From NCBI GenBank assembly GCA_030762175.1, contig JAUJEO010000019.1, positions 1,494,001-1,558,000 of the forward strand: a stretch of DNA of 64,000 nucleotides, given 5' to 3'. Position numbers and translations under genes: made by a program. Below, in pieces: positions 22,588 through 34,832 of this stretch; positions within the stretch are counted from its first letter, which is position 1, and every line of letters begins with the position of its first letter. The DNA comes from Metallyticus violacea (taxonomy: Eukaryota; Arthropoda; Insecta; Mantodea; Metallyticidae). Below the pieces are notes generated by a model. That model had not been told where the DNA came from. It searched no databases and saw only the letters and a program-made list of their open reading frames with translations.

Positions 22588-22885
22588 ACCGCCACGGGTG
22601 GCCGAGGTCGTTAAGGCACGGACTCGTGAGCGGGAGGTCTGCGGTTCGAATCCCGCCAGGACCGTCCTCCCTGACTGGGGTTTTTTCCAGGTTTTCCTCA
22701 GTCTTCATAACTGGCAAATGCCGGGGAGGTACCTAAAACTTAGGCCTGGAACGCTTCCTTCCTTAAAAAAAATAAATCCTTTCCCAATTAATCATTTCAT
22801 CTCATGTATCATCAGTGTCCACCGCCTGTGGTGCCTCAGTAGTAAAAACGGGCGTTAAACACTACTCAAAAAAAAAAAAAAAAAA
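22588..22885 (+). mobile_element. Full-length tRNA-derived SINE, family A
   Basis: The head has an A box in GGTGGCCGAGGTCGTTAAGG and a B box in CGGTTCGAATCCCG, the two parts of a polymerase III promoter. A body of about 160 bp follows, with CTGACTGGGG and CTTAGGCCTGGAACGCTTCC. The 3' tail is CCTGTGGTGCCTCAGTAGTA and ends in poly-A. A perfect 12-bp duplication (GTACTTGTACAA at 22576-22587 and 22886-22897) marks the insertion. At 298 bp this is the best-preserved copy in the window; mobilisation would depend on a LINE in trans. Confidence 0.95.
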
Positions 22886-22939
22886 GTACTTGTACAACTA
22901 ACTTGAGAAATTGGTTATAAGGGAAATTAAAATCCTTAC

Positions 22940-23780
22940 CATTTGTCATACTTATATTTTAGTGCTGTTATTTCTATATGGTAAAGTATCAGGTTCACAA
23001 AGAAAACAAAATCCAATGTTATTTATCCATCAGCAATTGATCACCACATCATAGTGAAATTTTACCATGTTAGTTCCTAAAAAATCATTTGAAAGAAACT
23101 GATAGTAGCATTAGTGTTGATTCAAATAAACCCTTAAATTCAGGTAATTCATTCATGACCCTCCACCACTAAAACATGGTACAGTTTTCAATCAAGTATA
23201 GATGATTTAGTGAGAGATTTAAATTTGGAAAAAAAACAAGCAGAAATCTTGGGCTCTAGGTTGCAACAGCAAAATATGTTTGCTGAAACTACAAGAATGA
23301 TAATTTATAAAAAACAGCATTATTTCCCAGTTTGACAAATGCAAAGGCAAAGGAGGGTATTTTCGTTGGCTTACAGATAAAAAAATATTTAAAAGACAAA
23401 GTTTTTGAAAGTAAGCTAACAAATTGTAACTGAGGGTCTGGCATGCATTAAAGGAAGTGGTAGATGGGTTTCTTGGTTTTAGAAAGGACAAACAATATGA
23501 ATCTTTAGTAGACACATTACTACAATGTTATAAAGAAATGAGCTGTTAAGAATCACTAAAAGTGCATTTCCTCCATTCATGCTTAAGAATTTTTTCCTGA
23601 AAATTTTCATGCTGTAAGTTCTATAAGCATTTTCATCAGGGCTTAGCCACAATATAAAAATGCTATCAAAGGCATTGGGATCCTGCAACATTGCAGGATT
23701 ATTTGCTGGCTTCTGAAGAGGGATTAATTCTGACTACAAGAAAAAGCCAACAGGCAACACATATTTTCAGATATATGTTT
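22940..23780 (+). pseudogene. Relic of an unclassified arthropod transposon protein
   Basis: The translated plus strand gives, in shifting frames, DLVRDLNLEKKQAEILGSRL near 23200-23260, AKEGIFVGLQIKKYLKD near 23345, WHALKEVVDGFLGF near 23440, SLKVHFLHS near 23557, and FHQGLATI followed by KCYQRHWDPA near 23632-23690. I recognise the order (LGSRL, IFVGLQI, VDGFLG, LKxHFLHSH, FHQD, RYQGxWD) from a protein repeated many times in arthropod genomes. I am not sure of its transposon class. Several stops make it a pseudogene. Confidence 0.6.
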
Positions 23781-24184
23781 TGTAGTTTCTATTGTTGTAT
23801 TAATTGGTTTATATAAATTAATGCTATTTTGACTATCAAATACCATTAATTGTCCTAAAAAGGGCAAATTTCTATTTCCATTTAAACTGCCAATTAAAAA
23901 TTGCATAATTTTATTTTTCTTAGATATCTTTTGAACTTAGCCTCATAAGAAAAATCCAAAGTAATTTTCGGAATCACCTCATCGTTTTTCATCAGAAGCA
24001 GCTATTTTCATTCTGGAAGTATAACAAAACTTTTTTGTTTGTTCTCTAGTGTTCTTAATGGATAAAAAATAAAGGTTTAAATTTGCATGTTTGATGTAAT
24101 TTCACTGCAGAACTATTTCTTATATTTCCCCTGTAATTTCTAGTGAACACCACTGCCTTATAGTCTATAATAGATCATAGTCAT
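23781..24184. other. No recognised feature
   Basis: AT-rich spacer; nothing recognised. Confidence 0.4.
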
Positions 24185-24475
24185 AGTGTTGGGGTAGCAA
24201 CTGTTTGCAACCTACAAGCTTGAGTTTGAATCTTGGTTGAGATGAGTTTTTTTTTCTTTTCCGTGAAGACAAATGCAAGGCAACTCCATGGCCCCCAGGC
24301 CCAATTGAGCACATCATCATCATCATCATAATCATCATCATCATCATCATCTCCCCTCTTGACTTGCCGCCAGGCGGGATTTCACTGAATGGGCACAGTG
24401 CTCTCTCAACAGGTACCCTGAGCAATGGTACGTATAAGTCTCTATAAGAGGGAGGGTAGATATGAGACAATGAAA
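24185..24475 (+). mobile_element. tRNA-derived SINE-like repeat with ATC microsatellite
   Basis: A tRNA-like start (GGGGTAGCAACTGTTTGC, then GAGTTTGAATCTTGG resembling a B box) leads into a GC-richer body with GCAACTCCATGGCCCCCAGG. A run of CAT/ATC triplets at 24310-24350 sits in the middle, and GCCGCCAGGCGGGATTTCAC follows. A SINE with an expanded internal microsatellite is likely; I see no second copy here. Confidence 0.5.
24310..24350. repeat. CAT/ATC microsatellite
   Basis: About thirteen trinucleotide units with one interruption. On the minus strand it forms a run of ATG codons, which explains a methionine-rich open frame that I do not accept as a gene. Confidence 0.95.
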
Positions 24476-24844
24476 TTGAAAAAAATATTATAATGTTACA
24501 ATTTGCAGTTCAATAAAAGCTATTTATCATTGGAAGATATCATCAAGAAATATAATATTGCATTTATGGTTATTCCAAAAAGTGAAAATGCACGAATAAC
24601 AAGAATTATTACTATTGCATATACTGTAAACCTAACTTGGTTTATTACAACTACAAATAAATAAGATTAAATAACTGTCACCGGATTTTAACATCAACAA
24701 TGATGTCAGCAATACACAAGACTAAAAGTTGGATCATTTGTATGCTATGACATATAAGTAAAGAGCAGATTTCTATGACCTAAAAACATTAGAAATTTGC
24801 ATGCATGCTTATATGATGCAAAAAAGATACAAACATCCTTATTC

Positions 24845-24990
24845 AAATATTTATGAACTAACTCCACGGTCTAGTGACCAGCCTGCTGGCTTCTAACCCA
24901 TAAATCTCAGGTTTGATTCTTGGCTGGACATGGGAATGTTTCTTTAATTATCATTCCCCACTCCTCATAAATTATGGGAAATATATATAT
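24845..24990 (+). mobile_element. tRNA-like SINE head fragment
   Basis: GGTCTAGTGACCAGCCTGCT resembles an A box region and CAGGTTTGATTCTTGG a B box. A short body (CATTCCCCACTCC) and a TATATATA tail follow. It is probably a decayed SINE from a family distinct from A, B and C. Confidence 0.5.
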
Positions 24991-26940
24991 ATGAGCGTGT
25001 TTTCAGTATTTTAAAACCAAAGTAATAAAACCCAATGATAATCTAAAAAGTTAATAATTATGAACACCAGCAATTGTTTTGCAAGTCAATGTAATCTACA
25101 TAAACATAGAAGTTTAAGGTGGCTATAGAAATGGAAAAATATGCTAATTGCTTATTCAATTTTCCATAATTTTGTAAGAGAAAAGTTATTTCCTACTTCT
25201 GACTACAGACTACAGTGGCTTATGCAACATTTTACTTCATGTTCATAAAGAATGCCATTTCTCTTGGAAAAGATGTAATAACCTATGTTAGACAACAGAA
25301 CTTTTTCTAGTTTTGCAATAATATTTTAGCCACTTTTCTCTTTGCTCACTTTAAATCACTTTCAATTTCTCTCTCAATTTGTAGTACATTACTAAATGAA
25401 AGTTATGCACTTTTCAGATGGGTAATGAGTTTGAATTGGCACCTAATATTCTACCAAGATTTGACGTTAAATATGCCAAATTTGCAGCCAAGATTGTTGA
25501 AGATATTCTTACACTACATTGCCTCTGCAGTTTTAAAAAGTAATAGGTAATACAAAATAATGCTAAAGAATCACATAACATTTTGTCTCATTCTCTTTTG
25601 AAATGTCCCCTCTGCCAAGACAGATTGATGGGTCAGATAAAGCGGTAGAAACCTGTTTCTTTTGGACACCACAACCTACCTGCTATACTAATGCCTTTCA
25701 GAGTATATAATGGGTAAAAAATACGATTTCACCATGAAGAAGTGAAAGAGAATCAAAATGTTAATGTGTAGAATGCAAATTGTGAAAATGTTCTCCATGG
25801 CAATAGATGGCAGAGTGATAGTTATTTTCACAGTTGATCTATAATCCTTGTTATAATCATTTCCAGCAATTAATTAGTCACCTGGGGAATTTTAAATATG
25901 AAGCCACCATCTGAATTTATTCGTGGAACTATGTCAATTTCCAGAACAAAAAACTGTCTTCCCTTCTCAATTATCTCCTTGGACTTTGACCTGTTTTATG
26001 GCTCTTGTACATTTATGGTCATGTATATATACAAATGCAATGATTGTTTAGAAGTTCACAGAGAATTTTAGTTCAGATTTGCTTCCAGAAGTAAATAGCT
26101 ATGACCCATGCAACACTGCAAAAAGATGGGTTGGGGGGGATGAGATGATATGCTTTTCAACATGATAAATGCTGTTACCTTGGTATACGGACTACAATAC
26201 ACAGCCCAAGAATTCACCAATGAACCTTACATACTACTTTTGTTATATTCTTGTCTGCTTAATGATATAATATTTATATTTTGTTGCACATATTGTTATT
26301 ACAAGTTAACATTACCCTTTTAAACAATATTTAATTACAGTATATAATACTCAACATTTCTGTTTATCGGCACAAATATTTGTATTAAAATATTTCAAGC
26401 AACATTGGTCACAATAATTGTTATCCAATTTATATTGTAAATAGCCTAAGTACATATTGGTGTTATTGATAAGTCTCTTTAACATTCTTCAGTAACTAAC
26501 AACATCAAAGGAACAAATATGATTTCCAAAATTATCTTACATTAACATCAGGAATTAATAGTAAAATATAGCTTAATACAGCAAGAAATAAACTATTCCA
26601 GCTATTACTTACTATACTTTACAGTAAATTAACTTGTGAGTGGAATCACATCCCAGACAAAATGTTAGCCATTATTATTCAAATTGATTATACTAGCTAT
26701 TTTGCCACATTCATTGTTTTAAATGAAATTTGAAAACCAAAAGCTTTTATAGGCTACTATGGCCAGCATTGTCAGAGAACTGAGTGAAAATGTCTGGAGA
26801 GGCAGAGAGGGACAGAACCAGAAGTGAGAGGGGATAGGAGTGGTGTGAGAGTTGTTGTGCAGTTGTTATTAGTAATGAATTCCAAATCTTGCTTATTTGG
26901 AAACATCTATCTTTATGTTATCAGGATGCTGCTCTATTTC
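24991..26940. other. No recognised feature
   Basis: Almost 2 kb of AT-rich DNA with no coding, repeat or splice signature I can support. Confidence 0.4.
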
Positions 26941-26950
26941 TAAGGTCATT

Positions 26951-26990
26951 ATATTATTATTATTATTATTATTATTATTGTTGTTGTTGG
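26951..26990. repeat. ATT/GTT microsatellite
   Basis: An ATT run followed by four GTT units. Confidence 0.95.
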
Positions 26991-27591
26991 ACAGAAATTC
27001 TTGTTTCTTTTATATATTTTACCGGCTCTGATGTGGGCGCTCAAGCTGCATCTACCAATAATAATCAACTATAACGTTTTTATGCTCCATGTGCCTTGAT
27101 ATCTGTACTCCATGGGCTTTATAGTGCAAGCACTTTCCTAACTCAGAGATCTCAGGGGAAGAAATTTAAATAGCTAGGCAGAAAATGAATTTTACACTCT
27201 AAATTTCAAATTTGGGAAACTTGAGTATGAGTAATATCAGTCAAAATGCTGAGAGCAGATTGGATGTTGAATGGAACATTTTGACTTTTTTGTTATATCT
27301 TACCACATTTAATGTGCCAAAGTAGCAGTCATTGAGGTATTTTTGAGGCTTTAGCATTCTAAAGCTGAGCCTTCTTCTCTGACCCTTGGTCTATTGTTCA
27401 AGGTTTTCAATCTGCTCTGCATATTAATGTGATGCTCAAAGTATTACTGGCACCCCGTTTAATCCCAAAATATGCAATAAACTTTTCATACAGTCAAATA
27501 TAATGTCCTTCAACTTTTGTGGTAAAATAATCACAAATGTAGCAAAATAGGTCTGGATCCAATTATAACGAATGGCAGCCATGTTTAATTA
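26991..27591. other. No recognised feature
   Basis: AT-rich spacer up to the transposon at 27594. Confidence 0.4.
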
Positions 27592-27593
27592 TA

Positions 27594-28971
27594 CCGAGGA
27601 TGCCAAAAAAATGTATACACACTGTCACAGTAGATATCTATTTAATATATTTCAAAGTTAGACAAAAAAAAAAAACGGTAATATGTAGTATGATGTTCTG
27701 TAAACATGTGATTCACATTCATTATGATGGCATTGCTACATGATAAATCACAATGAACAAATGAAACCGAGATTATCGTAAATCAACAATGAACAAATTT
27801 GGCCAAGATTATTTTATGATGTTCTGTAAACAGATGTGACTCACATTACATTATGCTAGCATTGCTACAACAAAATGAAGCCAAGATTATTGTTTGAACA
27901 GTGGAAAGAAATTTTAAAGTAATATTGGTAAACCAAGAATGTTATTGAAGTTTAAAGACAATAGAAATGTGTTTACAGAACAGATACATTGTAACAATTG
28001 CATGCATTCGAGACAAATTTGAAACTCATGGTACTATATGCAATGTTTACAAGGGCAGATCTGGGAGACCTCGCACAACAACAAGCTCCGTGTCCTTGTC
28101 TATTGTTTTGGAATGTTTTGAGCACTCACTGCAGAAATCTACAAAGCAATGTGCATTTGAGGCTGGGATTAGCAGAACACGTAAGTCACATTATTAAAAC
28201 AGAAAGTTGAAAGTTTTCATCTAAAGACTTTTGCATGCATTAAATGAAGATGATTCTGATCGGAGAATGCAGTACTGGTTTCGGTTTCGGAACATGGTGC
28301 AAGACGATGAGGCCTTTGTAAGGAAAGTTGTCTGATGAGGCACAATTTAAGTTGAACCGAACTATTACTACTGGTTTCAAACAATTCACATGTTAATTTG
28401 GAAAAGGCTGTTAATTTACCTGGAATTAATGTTTGGTGTGGATTGTCATCTAGGGGTCTAATTACCATTCTTGAAGGAACAGTAACTGGCCCAGTGTACC
28501 TGAACATGATACATACATTCTATGGAAATGAGTAATTTTACTTCCAACAGGATGGTGCTCCACCGAGATGTACATGCATACCTTGATGACAATCTTCCAA
28601 GGCACTGGATAGGACGAAGAGGCCCAATTGAGTTTCCATCGCATCCTCCAGACCTAACTCTGTTGGACTTTTACCTATGGGGAACTCTTAAGGATGTTGT
28701 ATACTGTAGAAAACCAGCTGCACTGGCAGCTTTTTGGGAAAAAATTGAAAACGGCATGTGCTACAATCGCTGAGGACACTTTCGCAAATCAGTAGTTCAA
28801 TGTACTCAGAAGTGTATTGATGCCAATGATGGGCAGTTTGAGAAACTGTCGTAACTGTAAAAGTCTAAGATGATTAGTGTTCACCATTTTCTGTTTGTAT
28901 GAATTCAGTTTGTTATATTAATACAGTTTTTTCTTTGCTTGAAGTGTGTGTACATCTTTTGGCACCCTCTG
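27594..28971 (+). mobile_element. Tc1/mariner-superfamily element with both ends (1,378 bp)
   Basis: The left end CCGAGGATGCCAAAAAAATG is matched by the minus-strand right end CAGAGGGTGCCAAAAGATG; both continue into TRYACACACT and are flanked by TA (27592-27593, 28972-28973). Length is normal for a complete element. The first 300 bp contain a partial direct duplication with a 126-bp period (27691 and 27817 onward). The transposase is disabled. Confidence 0.92.
27990..28854 (+). pseudogene. Tc1/mariner transposase, frameshifted (rosa-like DD41D type)
   Basis: In order: a helix-turn-helix region with GRSGRPRTTTSSVS and [25 protein letters not shown] (first catalytic Asp, near 28340); [12 protein letters not shown] near 28430; FYFQQDGAP (second Asp, near 28540); HRDVHAYLDD; WIGRRGPIEF; and PPDLTLLDFYLWGTLKDVVY (third Asp). 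Allowing for a small deletion after QQDGAPP, the spacing from second to third Asp is about 41 residues, which is the basis for the DD41D call. At least three frameshifts and one stop inactivate it. Confidence 0.85.
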
Positions 28972-28973
28972 TA

Positions 28974-30940
28974 TTTGCAAAAAGGCAAAGCACTATTTAC
29001 AGTTACACATTATAAGCCTTGTAAATTGCATAAATAATTTAATGTTAAACTATAACACAGAACGTAACATAACAATAATAAGAAGGCATTATTTTTATTT
29101 TTAATGTAATGTAAGGGCTATTAAAATATTAATTAAAAGTAAGCAGAAAGAGTTTATCTCATTTCTTAGAGAAATACAAAGCAGTTATTTACTTAAAGTT
29201 GCATGATATTAGCTTATACAATAACAGTGTTGATAAAGCAAAGACTTACAATTTTATGAAAAAGCCTGAAAGTTAATACATTCAACTATCTAAATTCTTT
29301 GTATGCCTGTGATTCTTATGAATGGATAGATAGAACAAAATATGCTTTTTCCTTCTAATTACTGTTTTGATCAAATAAAAAATGTTACTTATATTCAAAA
29401 ATTGTTTACTTACATTTCTTCTACTTCCACAGTAAATTCACCCTTGTCTCTCTAAATGTAACTGAATTAGGTGTGCAGAATGAATGGATACTGCCATGCA
29501 GATTGCACCAGTTATATCATTATTTTTGTTCCCTTCTCCCCGACCGTACAAATTTCTAGTCCATGGAAATGAAACCTTTATATCTGTTGCTTTATTGGAT
29601 CGATTATAAAGTTATTTACATTTTGAGTTTAACTGAGATTAGATTAGTGTTTAACACCGGTTTTTACTACTGAGGCATCACACATGGTGTTTAACTGTCT
29701 CAAGAATATTTTAAGTGATAATGATAAATATATAACTTTATGAGACTCATCTACATCCAAATTTAAGCAACATTTAGGGAAGGAATCAAGATCATAACAT
29801 ATATTTTCTTTAAACTGTCACCCTAAGAAAATAAGGTTAGATTAGGATTAGGAAGTAATCATTGTATAAAAAAAATATTTTTAAGCCTGTTTACTAGCTT
29901 GTTCAGGTTAGCATGATTACCATTCTAAAATATTTTATATTCTAAATATTTATTAAAACTATATTGTTAACGTTCCTTCTTACATGGGAACAATGTTTAA
30001 TAAGAAATTGAGCTATATATTAAATTTCTCTTATTGCAAAATTACTTGTTGTGTGTTCTGCTATAATTTACAACATTTTTTGGAAAGAAATGAGCACAAG
30101 TATCAAGACCATTAATGATGGCACTAATAAAGACTTAAAAGGCATAACTCTTATCATGGTTAATATTCTAATGTACTAGGACCTCACTTATCCAAACTCT
30201 GTTTATCAAATATTTTGGATATTCTACACCAAACCTTAGTAAATAAACAGAAAACCTATAAACTTTTTGAGTTGTGTTCTGAGTTTTGAGCTGTATTCAA
30301 AAGGACTGTGCTTTTTCTTATTGGCTATTTGTGCAGTCCACAAAAACATTTAACAGACACAAAATTACAAGAAACTAATATGTGCACACAATGTTTCACT
30401 TTTACAGAACCTTGCTGATTGCAGCTTCCTCTCCACTTATTATGCAGCAACAATAGGGATGATCACATGCACACTGAATGGACAACCATGAAATAATGTA
30501 CTTACACATTATTGTTGTACTCTTAATTTAAACAATAATTTTGGATAATTTGAACATTTTCAACTTTGAACAGACACTGTGCTAATAGTTTGGATTAGCA
30601 GGGATTTAGTATATTTAATAATAAGTTTGATATAAATCTTTAGCTTTCATTTCTAAAAGCTAGTATCTAATTCAAATGACAGTACATTTTAAAGCAATGC
30701 ATAAGTAGCTTAAAATAGACTTATATTTGCTGTTGGCTTTTCTTACATTTCATGCAAAATGGTACTTAGTATTATGGAATTTTGCATTTGAAATGATAGT
30801 ATACACTAAACATGTGCCAAACTTTGAGAATCATTCTTCTGACTCTAAGAATGAATTGAATGCTTAAGAAAATTTGTCCTTTAGCATTACAATGATTGAT
30901 GTAATATCAGCAAGCTTGTTAGCATTTTGTTACTTTTTTA
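28974..30940. other. No gene; contains one SINE scrap
   Basis: AT-rich DNA. Apart from the SINE tail at 29636-29697 I recognise nothing. Confidence 0.4.
29636..29697 (-). mobile_element. SINE family A, 3' tail fragment
   Basis: On the minus strand TGTGATGCCTCAGTAGTAAA is followed by AACCGGTGTTAAACACTAATC, matching the SINE-A tail without its head. Confidence 0.75.
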
Positions 30941-30943
30941 ATA

Positions 30944-30951
30944 GTGTTTAA

Positions 30952-30988
<37 letters not shown>

Positions 30989-31262
30989 ACTTAGCACCAC
31001 AGGCTGTGAACACTGATGATATATGAATGAAATGATAAATTGGGATATTTTTTTTTAAATAAGGAAGCATTCCAGACCTAAATTTAGAATACCTTCTCAG
31101 CATTTTCCATTTATGAGGACTGAAGAAAAGCTGGAAAAACTGTCAGTCAGGGAGAATGGTGTTGGCAGGAATTGAAGAACCTCCCCAATCAGGGACAGTA
31201 TTGGCAGGAATGAAACCACAGACTTGCTACTTATGAGTCCGTGCCTTAACGATCTGGCTGTG
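30944..31262 (-). mobile_element. SINE family A, diverged full-length copy
   Basis: Poly-T at 30957-30985 is the poly-A tail on the minus strand. The tail, body (TTTAGGTCTGGAATGCTTCC) and a decayed tRNA-like head (AGATCGTTAAGGCACGGACT near 31235-31255) are all present. A segment of about 35 bp in the body (CAGTCAGGGA..GGCAGGAAT) appears twice, near 31143 and 31189. Confidence 0.85.
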
Positions 31263-31539
31263 TTGATACTGCTTTGTTACAGGAATTAAGTTTAACGGCA
31301 ATATATTTCCATGCACTATTACATAATATATTTAAGGCATAACAAAAATATAAGTCAGCTCTATATTCAAAATAGTGCTATGAAATAATTAGCTGTTATA
31401 AAATCCTTGTACCCCCAGAAATTATTTATTTGTTTGGAATTTTCATTGAGATTTTTATCCTCTATGTTAATGCCAATCTAATTAGGAATATTTTGTGATA
31501 CTGGTGTTAAGTAGAGTCCTGATTATTCAACATTTTGTA

Positions 31540-32580
31540 TTTTCTGTTAGTGTTAGAAGAAAACTGAATTTTAACTTTCATGGGGACTGTAGATGCTGTG
31601 ACATCATCTAAGCAGATCTTCCAGACTCTAAAGAAATAATCTAAATTTCACTTTATCAAGTTCTTGTTAATACTTTAAACTGTCAACAACAATGTATTAT
31701 AAAGCCTTCTGGCAGCCTGCAGATGTGTAACAAAGTTGTATGTAATTTTAACATGTTCACTTCTTTACATCATTGGTTTAAATATCTATGGAAATGACGG
31801 GTTTTGATAACAAAAGTGCTTTGGTACTGCTGCTGCAATCAGTGGGTCATTCTGACAATATTTGCGATGACTCTTTTATCAAGAAAAGCATTTTCTGGTA
31901 AATTAACCATATCATCATACCCAACTAAAGAACTTATACATGGGGACATCAGAGTTTTGTTTCTCCTCCCTAATATTAAATTGTTATGGCAGCCAAGGGG
32001 CCATGGTGTACTAGACATTGAAGAGAAAATATTGTTGAAGATTTCTTTCAACCGTGATAGAGGAAATTGACAATGGCAAAGACATGCTTGACAAGTTAAC
32101 AAAAACCAACATGAAAGACTTGGCTTATTGGATAGCAAGAGTTGGGAATAAGTCAAAACCACAATATTGGCAAAGTCATTGGACATATGTTGAGTACCAC
32201 CTGTGGTGCCTCAGTAGTAAAAATGGGAGTTAAAAAACTATTAAAAAAATATGTTCAGTGAGGATTATAGTCGAAATGAGGTGGAACAAGAAGATATAGA
32301 AAACATGTTTATTTATTGATCTGCATTCTGAATTGTGAAGGCATTACAATCCAAGATTTCAGTAAACGGTGTAAACAAAATGAGCAGTTTGACTTGGCTG
32401 ACATTGATATTGTTGACTTTGTGAATGAAGATAAGACAAGTTAAATCATAACAAAAGGAGAAAAGGATTACACACAGGGAGGGATTATATGCATATACCT
32501 GGAACAAGAGTCTGAGACATGTGCTATAGATTTATTAATGCTTTAGCAGTGGGGTGAAAAAGTGTGAGCAAAAGTCAATC
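31540..32580 (+). pseudogene. pogo/Tigger-like transposase relic
   Basis: The best frame (31804-32070) reads SSYPTKELIHGDIRVLFLLP followed by NIKLLWQPRGHGVLDIEEKI. This corresponds to the DDE-domain stretch of pogo/Tigger/jerky proteins that usually reads VLFLPPNTTSLIQPMDQGVI. Further on come KDLAYWIARVGN near 32110, DLADIDIVDFVNED near 32390 and YLEQESETCAID near 32497, the C-terminal tail of these proteins. A SINE-A tail interrupts it at 32188-32250. Stops and frameshifts show it is dead. Confidence 0.65.
32188..32250 (+). mobile_element. SINE family A, 3' tail fragment
   Basis: ACCACCTGTGGTGCCTCAGT, then AGTAAAAATGGGAGTTAAA and a short A run. It lies inside the pogo relic. Confidence 0.8.
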
Positions 32581-32589
32581 ATCAGGCAG

Positions 32590-34535
32590 TCATCACTACT
32601 GACACTTTTTTGTCCTAAAGAAAAGCTTAGTGCTTTTTCCACTTTACTTTTGTTAATCTTGATATTACAATATTTGCATGCTGTTTTTATATACTTTGAG
32701 ATCATTGAATAATATTTTTTCTTGGATTACTTTTATTGAACTTATATTACAACATTTTCAGTTTGAATTTTTGAGTTCATTAAATAAAATATTTTATTTT
32801 GTAAGGTAATTTTATTCCATTTTTTAGTTATCTCATCCAGGTTCCATTTATGTCAGCTAACCAAGACTCTATTGTATGCCTTCAAAATTTTTCCTGTCTA
32901 AACAGATTTCATTGCCTTAAACGAGGTAGATCTGCAGCCTTTTGACATCGAGACTGCATTATCTTGTAGTGTCCAAATTTTGCATATAGAATAAAAAAGG
33001 GTCTTTTATTTGCATTAAATAATTTTGTATAATGGTTTAATATACCTTTTTATATTTGTGTAGAGTGTATGTTAAATATTGGTGTTAATTGCATATACCT
33101 ATTTTTGTGTTATTGATGAGATCATTGTTATTTTATCCCATTATTTACAGCAACTTGAAACTGCTTCCCGCTTATGTAACAGCTCTTAAAAGTTTGAATA
33201 TATGTTTCATGATAACTTCATGCATTTTTAATGCAAATATTACTCTTAAGATTTTTATATTATATCATAATTCCATTTTCCAGTATAGTAAGTGGGAGAC
33301 ACCTTTAAACGAAGTGCATAACCAATTTACATCTGAAAACTGTAAGTTAATGTACTCATATACACACATTTCAAACTCAAATATCAATGCAAACTTCTTG
33401 ATGTTTCAGCATGAAGTCATAAAATGTTCTGAAAAAAATAATAGTACTTACATTTCTATAATTAGCTAAAACAGACATACATTGTAATTTTATTTTAGTA
33501 AATTACTTTTTAAAGCTAAAAATTTATAAATGAAAGTTTTAAGGACTCAGACATTAGTTAGAAATTTCCTAGTGTACTTAGTACTAGATATATATCAGGT
33601 TGGTATAAATGCTTATGTAAACTTCCACCATAAAAGTTTTTCATAGCTACACGCTTGTACATATATATTTTTTACAAATATAACAACAAATATTTAACCA
33701 TAGCATATTTTTGCATTGAGCTAAATATTTTACTTCCTGAATTTTTGCCACATGTAAAAATTTAAAATACTTATGAGTTTATTTCTTCTTTCCTTTAAGG
33801 ATATCTATTTAATTTTTTCCGCTACCATTTCCAAAAATTGAGTATGGTTTGCAAATTGTTAAAATGATATAAAAAGTTTCAGCAATAGTATTATCAATGG
33901 AATCTAAAGTATATTATTTGTATATTGTGTAGTAACATTTGTAAGCTTTAAACAATATAGCAAAAACTGCATGATCTTTATTATTTCCTCTTTCTCATTA
34001 TAATAAAGCTTTTTTCTCCTTGTATGTAGGAGAAGTTAAAATATTATTGTGCTGCTTATAGACAGGTGGGTAGGCTGTTATTTTTAGTATTTGTAACAGC
34101 TGCTACAGTTCAAGCTTAACATGCATAAAGAAGAGTATGAATTTTAAACTAGTCTTGTTCAATGCGTGCTCTATGGTCATCAGTTCATTCAACAAGATAT
34201 TGGGGTCATACAATGCTAAGGTCTTAAGAAAGTGTAAAAATAGGAGTTATAAAACAATGTGTACAACTATTCTGTCAGGGTCAAAACTGAGCTGAGGATG
34301 AATCACATTTAGGACAGGTTGACACAGAGAATTATTGTGTGAGGTTGATTCAATCAATGGTTAAGATGGCATGTTTGATAATTAGTCACATGCGTTGAAA
34401 TCAGAGCTGAGACTTCTAAGAGGTGCATATGGAATTTGCTAAATCCTAACACAATGGATCTAATCTTCTTACCTAAAAATAATATTGCTATGCTTTGCAA
34501 TAGGTAATTTGGAATGTTACAACAGCAAAAGCGCT
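32590..34535. other. No recognised feature
   Basis: AT-rich. A 126-codon frame at 33089-33469 has no motif and strongly AT-biased composition, so I do not treat it as a gene. Confidence 0.4.
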
Positions 34536-34540
34536 TTGTT

Positions 34541-34832
34541 TGTTTGTTTTTTTTAAGTGTTTAATGTGCGTTTTTACTGCTGAGGCACCACAGGCGGTGG
34601 ACACTAATGATACATGAGATGAAATTATATATTGGGAAAGGATATTTTTTTTTTAAGGAAGGAAGTGTTCCAGGCCTAAGTTTAGGGTACCTACTTGGCA
34701 TTTGCTATTTATGAGGACTGAGGAAAACCTGGAAAAAACCTCAGTCAGGGAGGACAGTCCTGGCGGGATTCGAACCCCAGACCTCCCGCTCACGAGTCCG
34801 TGCCTTAACGACCTCGGCCACCCTTAGCGGTA
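34541..34832 (-). mobile_element. Full-length tRNA-derived SINE, family A
   Basis: Minus strand: head with GGCCGAGGTCGTTAAGGCAC and B box GGGGTTCGAATCCCGCC, body with CTTAGGCCTGGAACACTTCC, and the CCTGTGGTGCCTCAGCAGTA tail ending in poly-A. Related flanks (AAAGCGCTTTGTT left, AAAGGCTTTGTT right) look like an imperfect target duplication. Very similar to the copy at 22588-22885. Confidence 0.93.

Noticed and set aside
22602..22668. tRNA gene
   Set aside because: A and B boxes are excellent, but the acceptor stem does not close and the sequence continues into a conserved SINE body with poly-A and a 12-bp target duplication.
24165..24470. 101-codon minus-strand ORF with a methionine run
   Set aside because: It is the reverse translation of an ATC microsatellite inside a SINE-like repeat.
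33089..33469. 126-codon plus-strand ORF
   Set aside because: AT-driven composition, no motif, no splice context.
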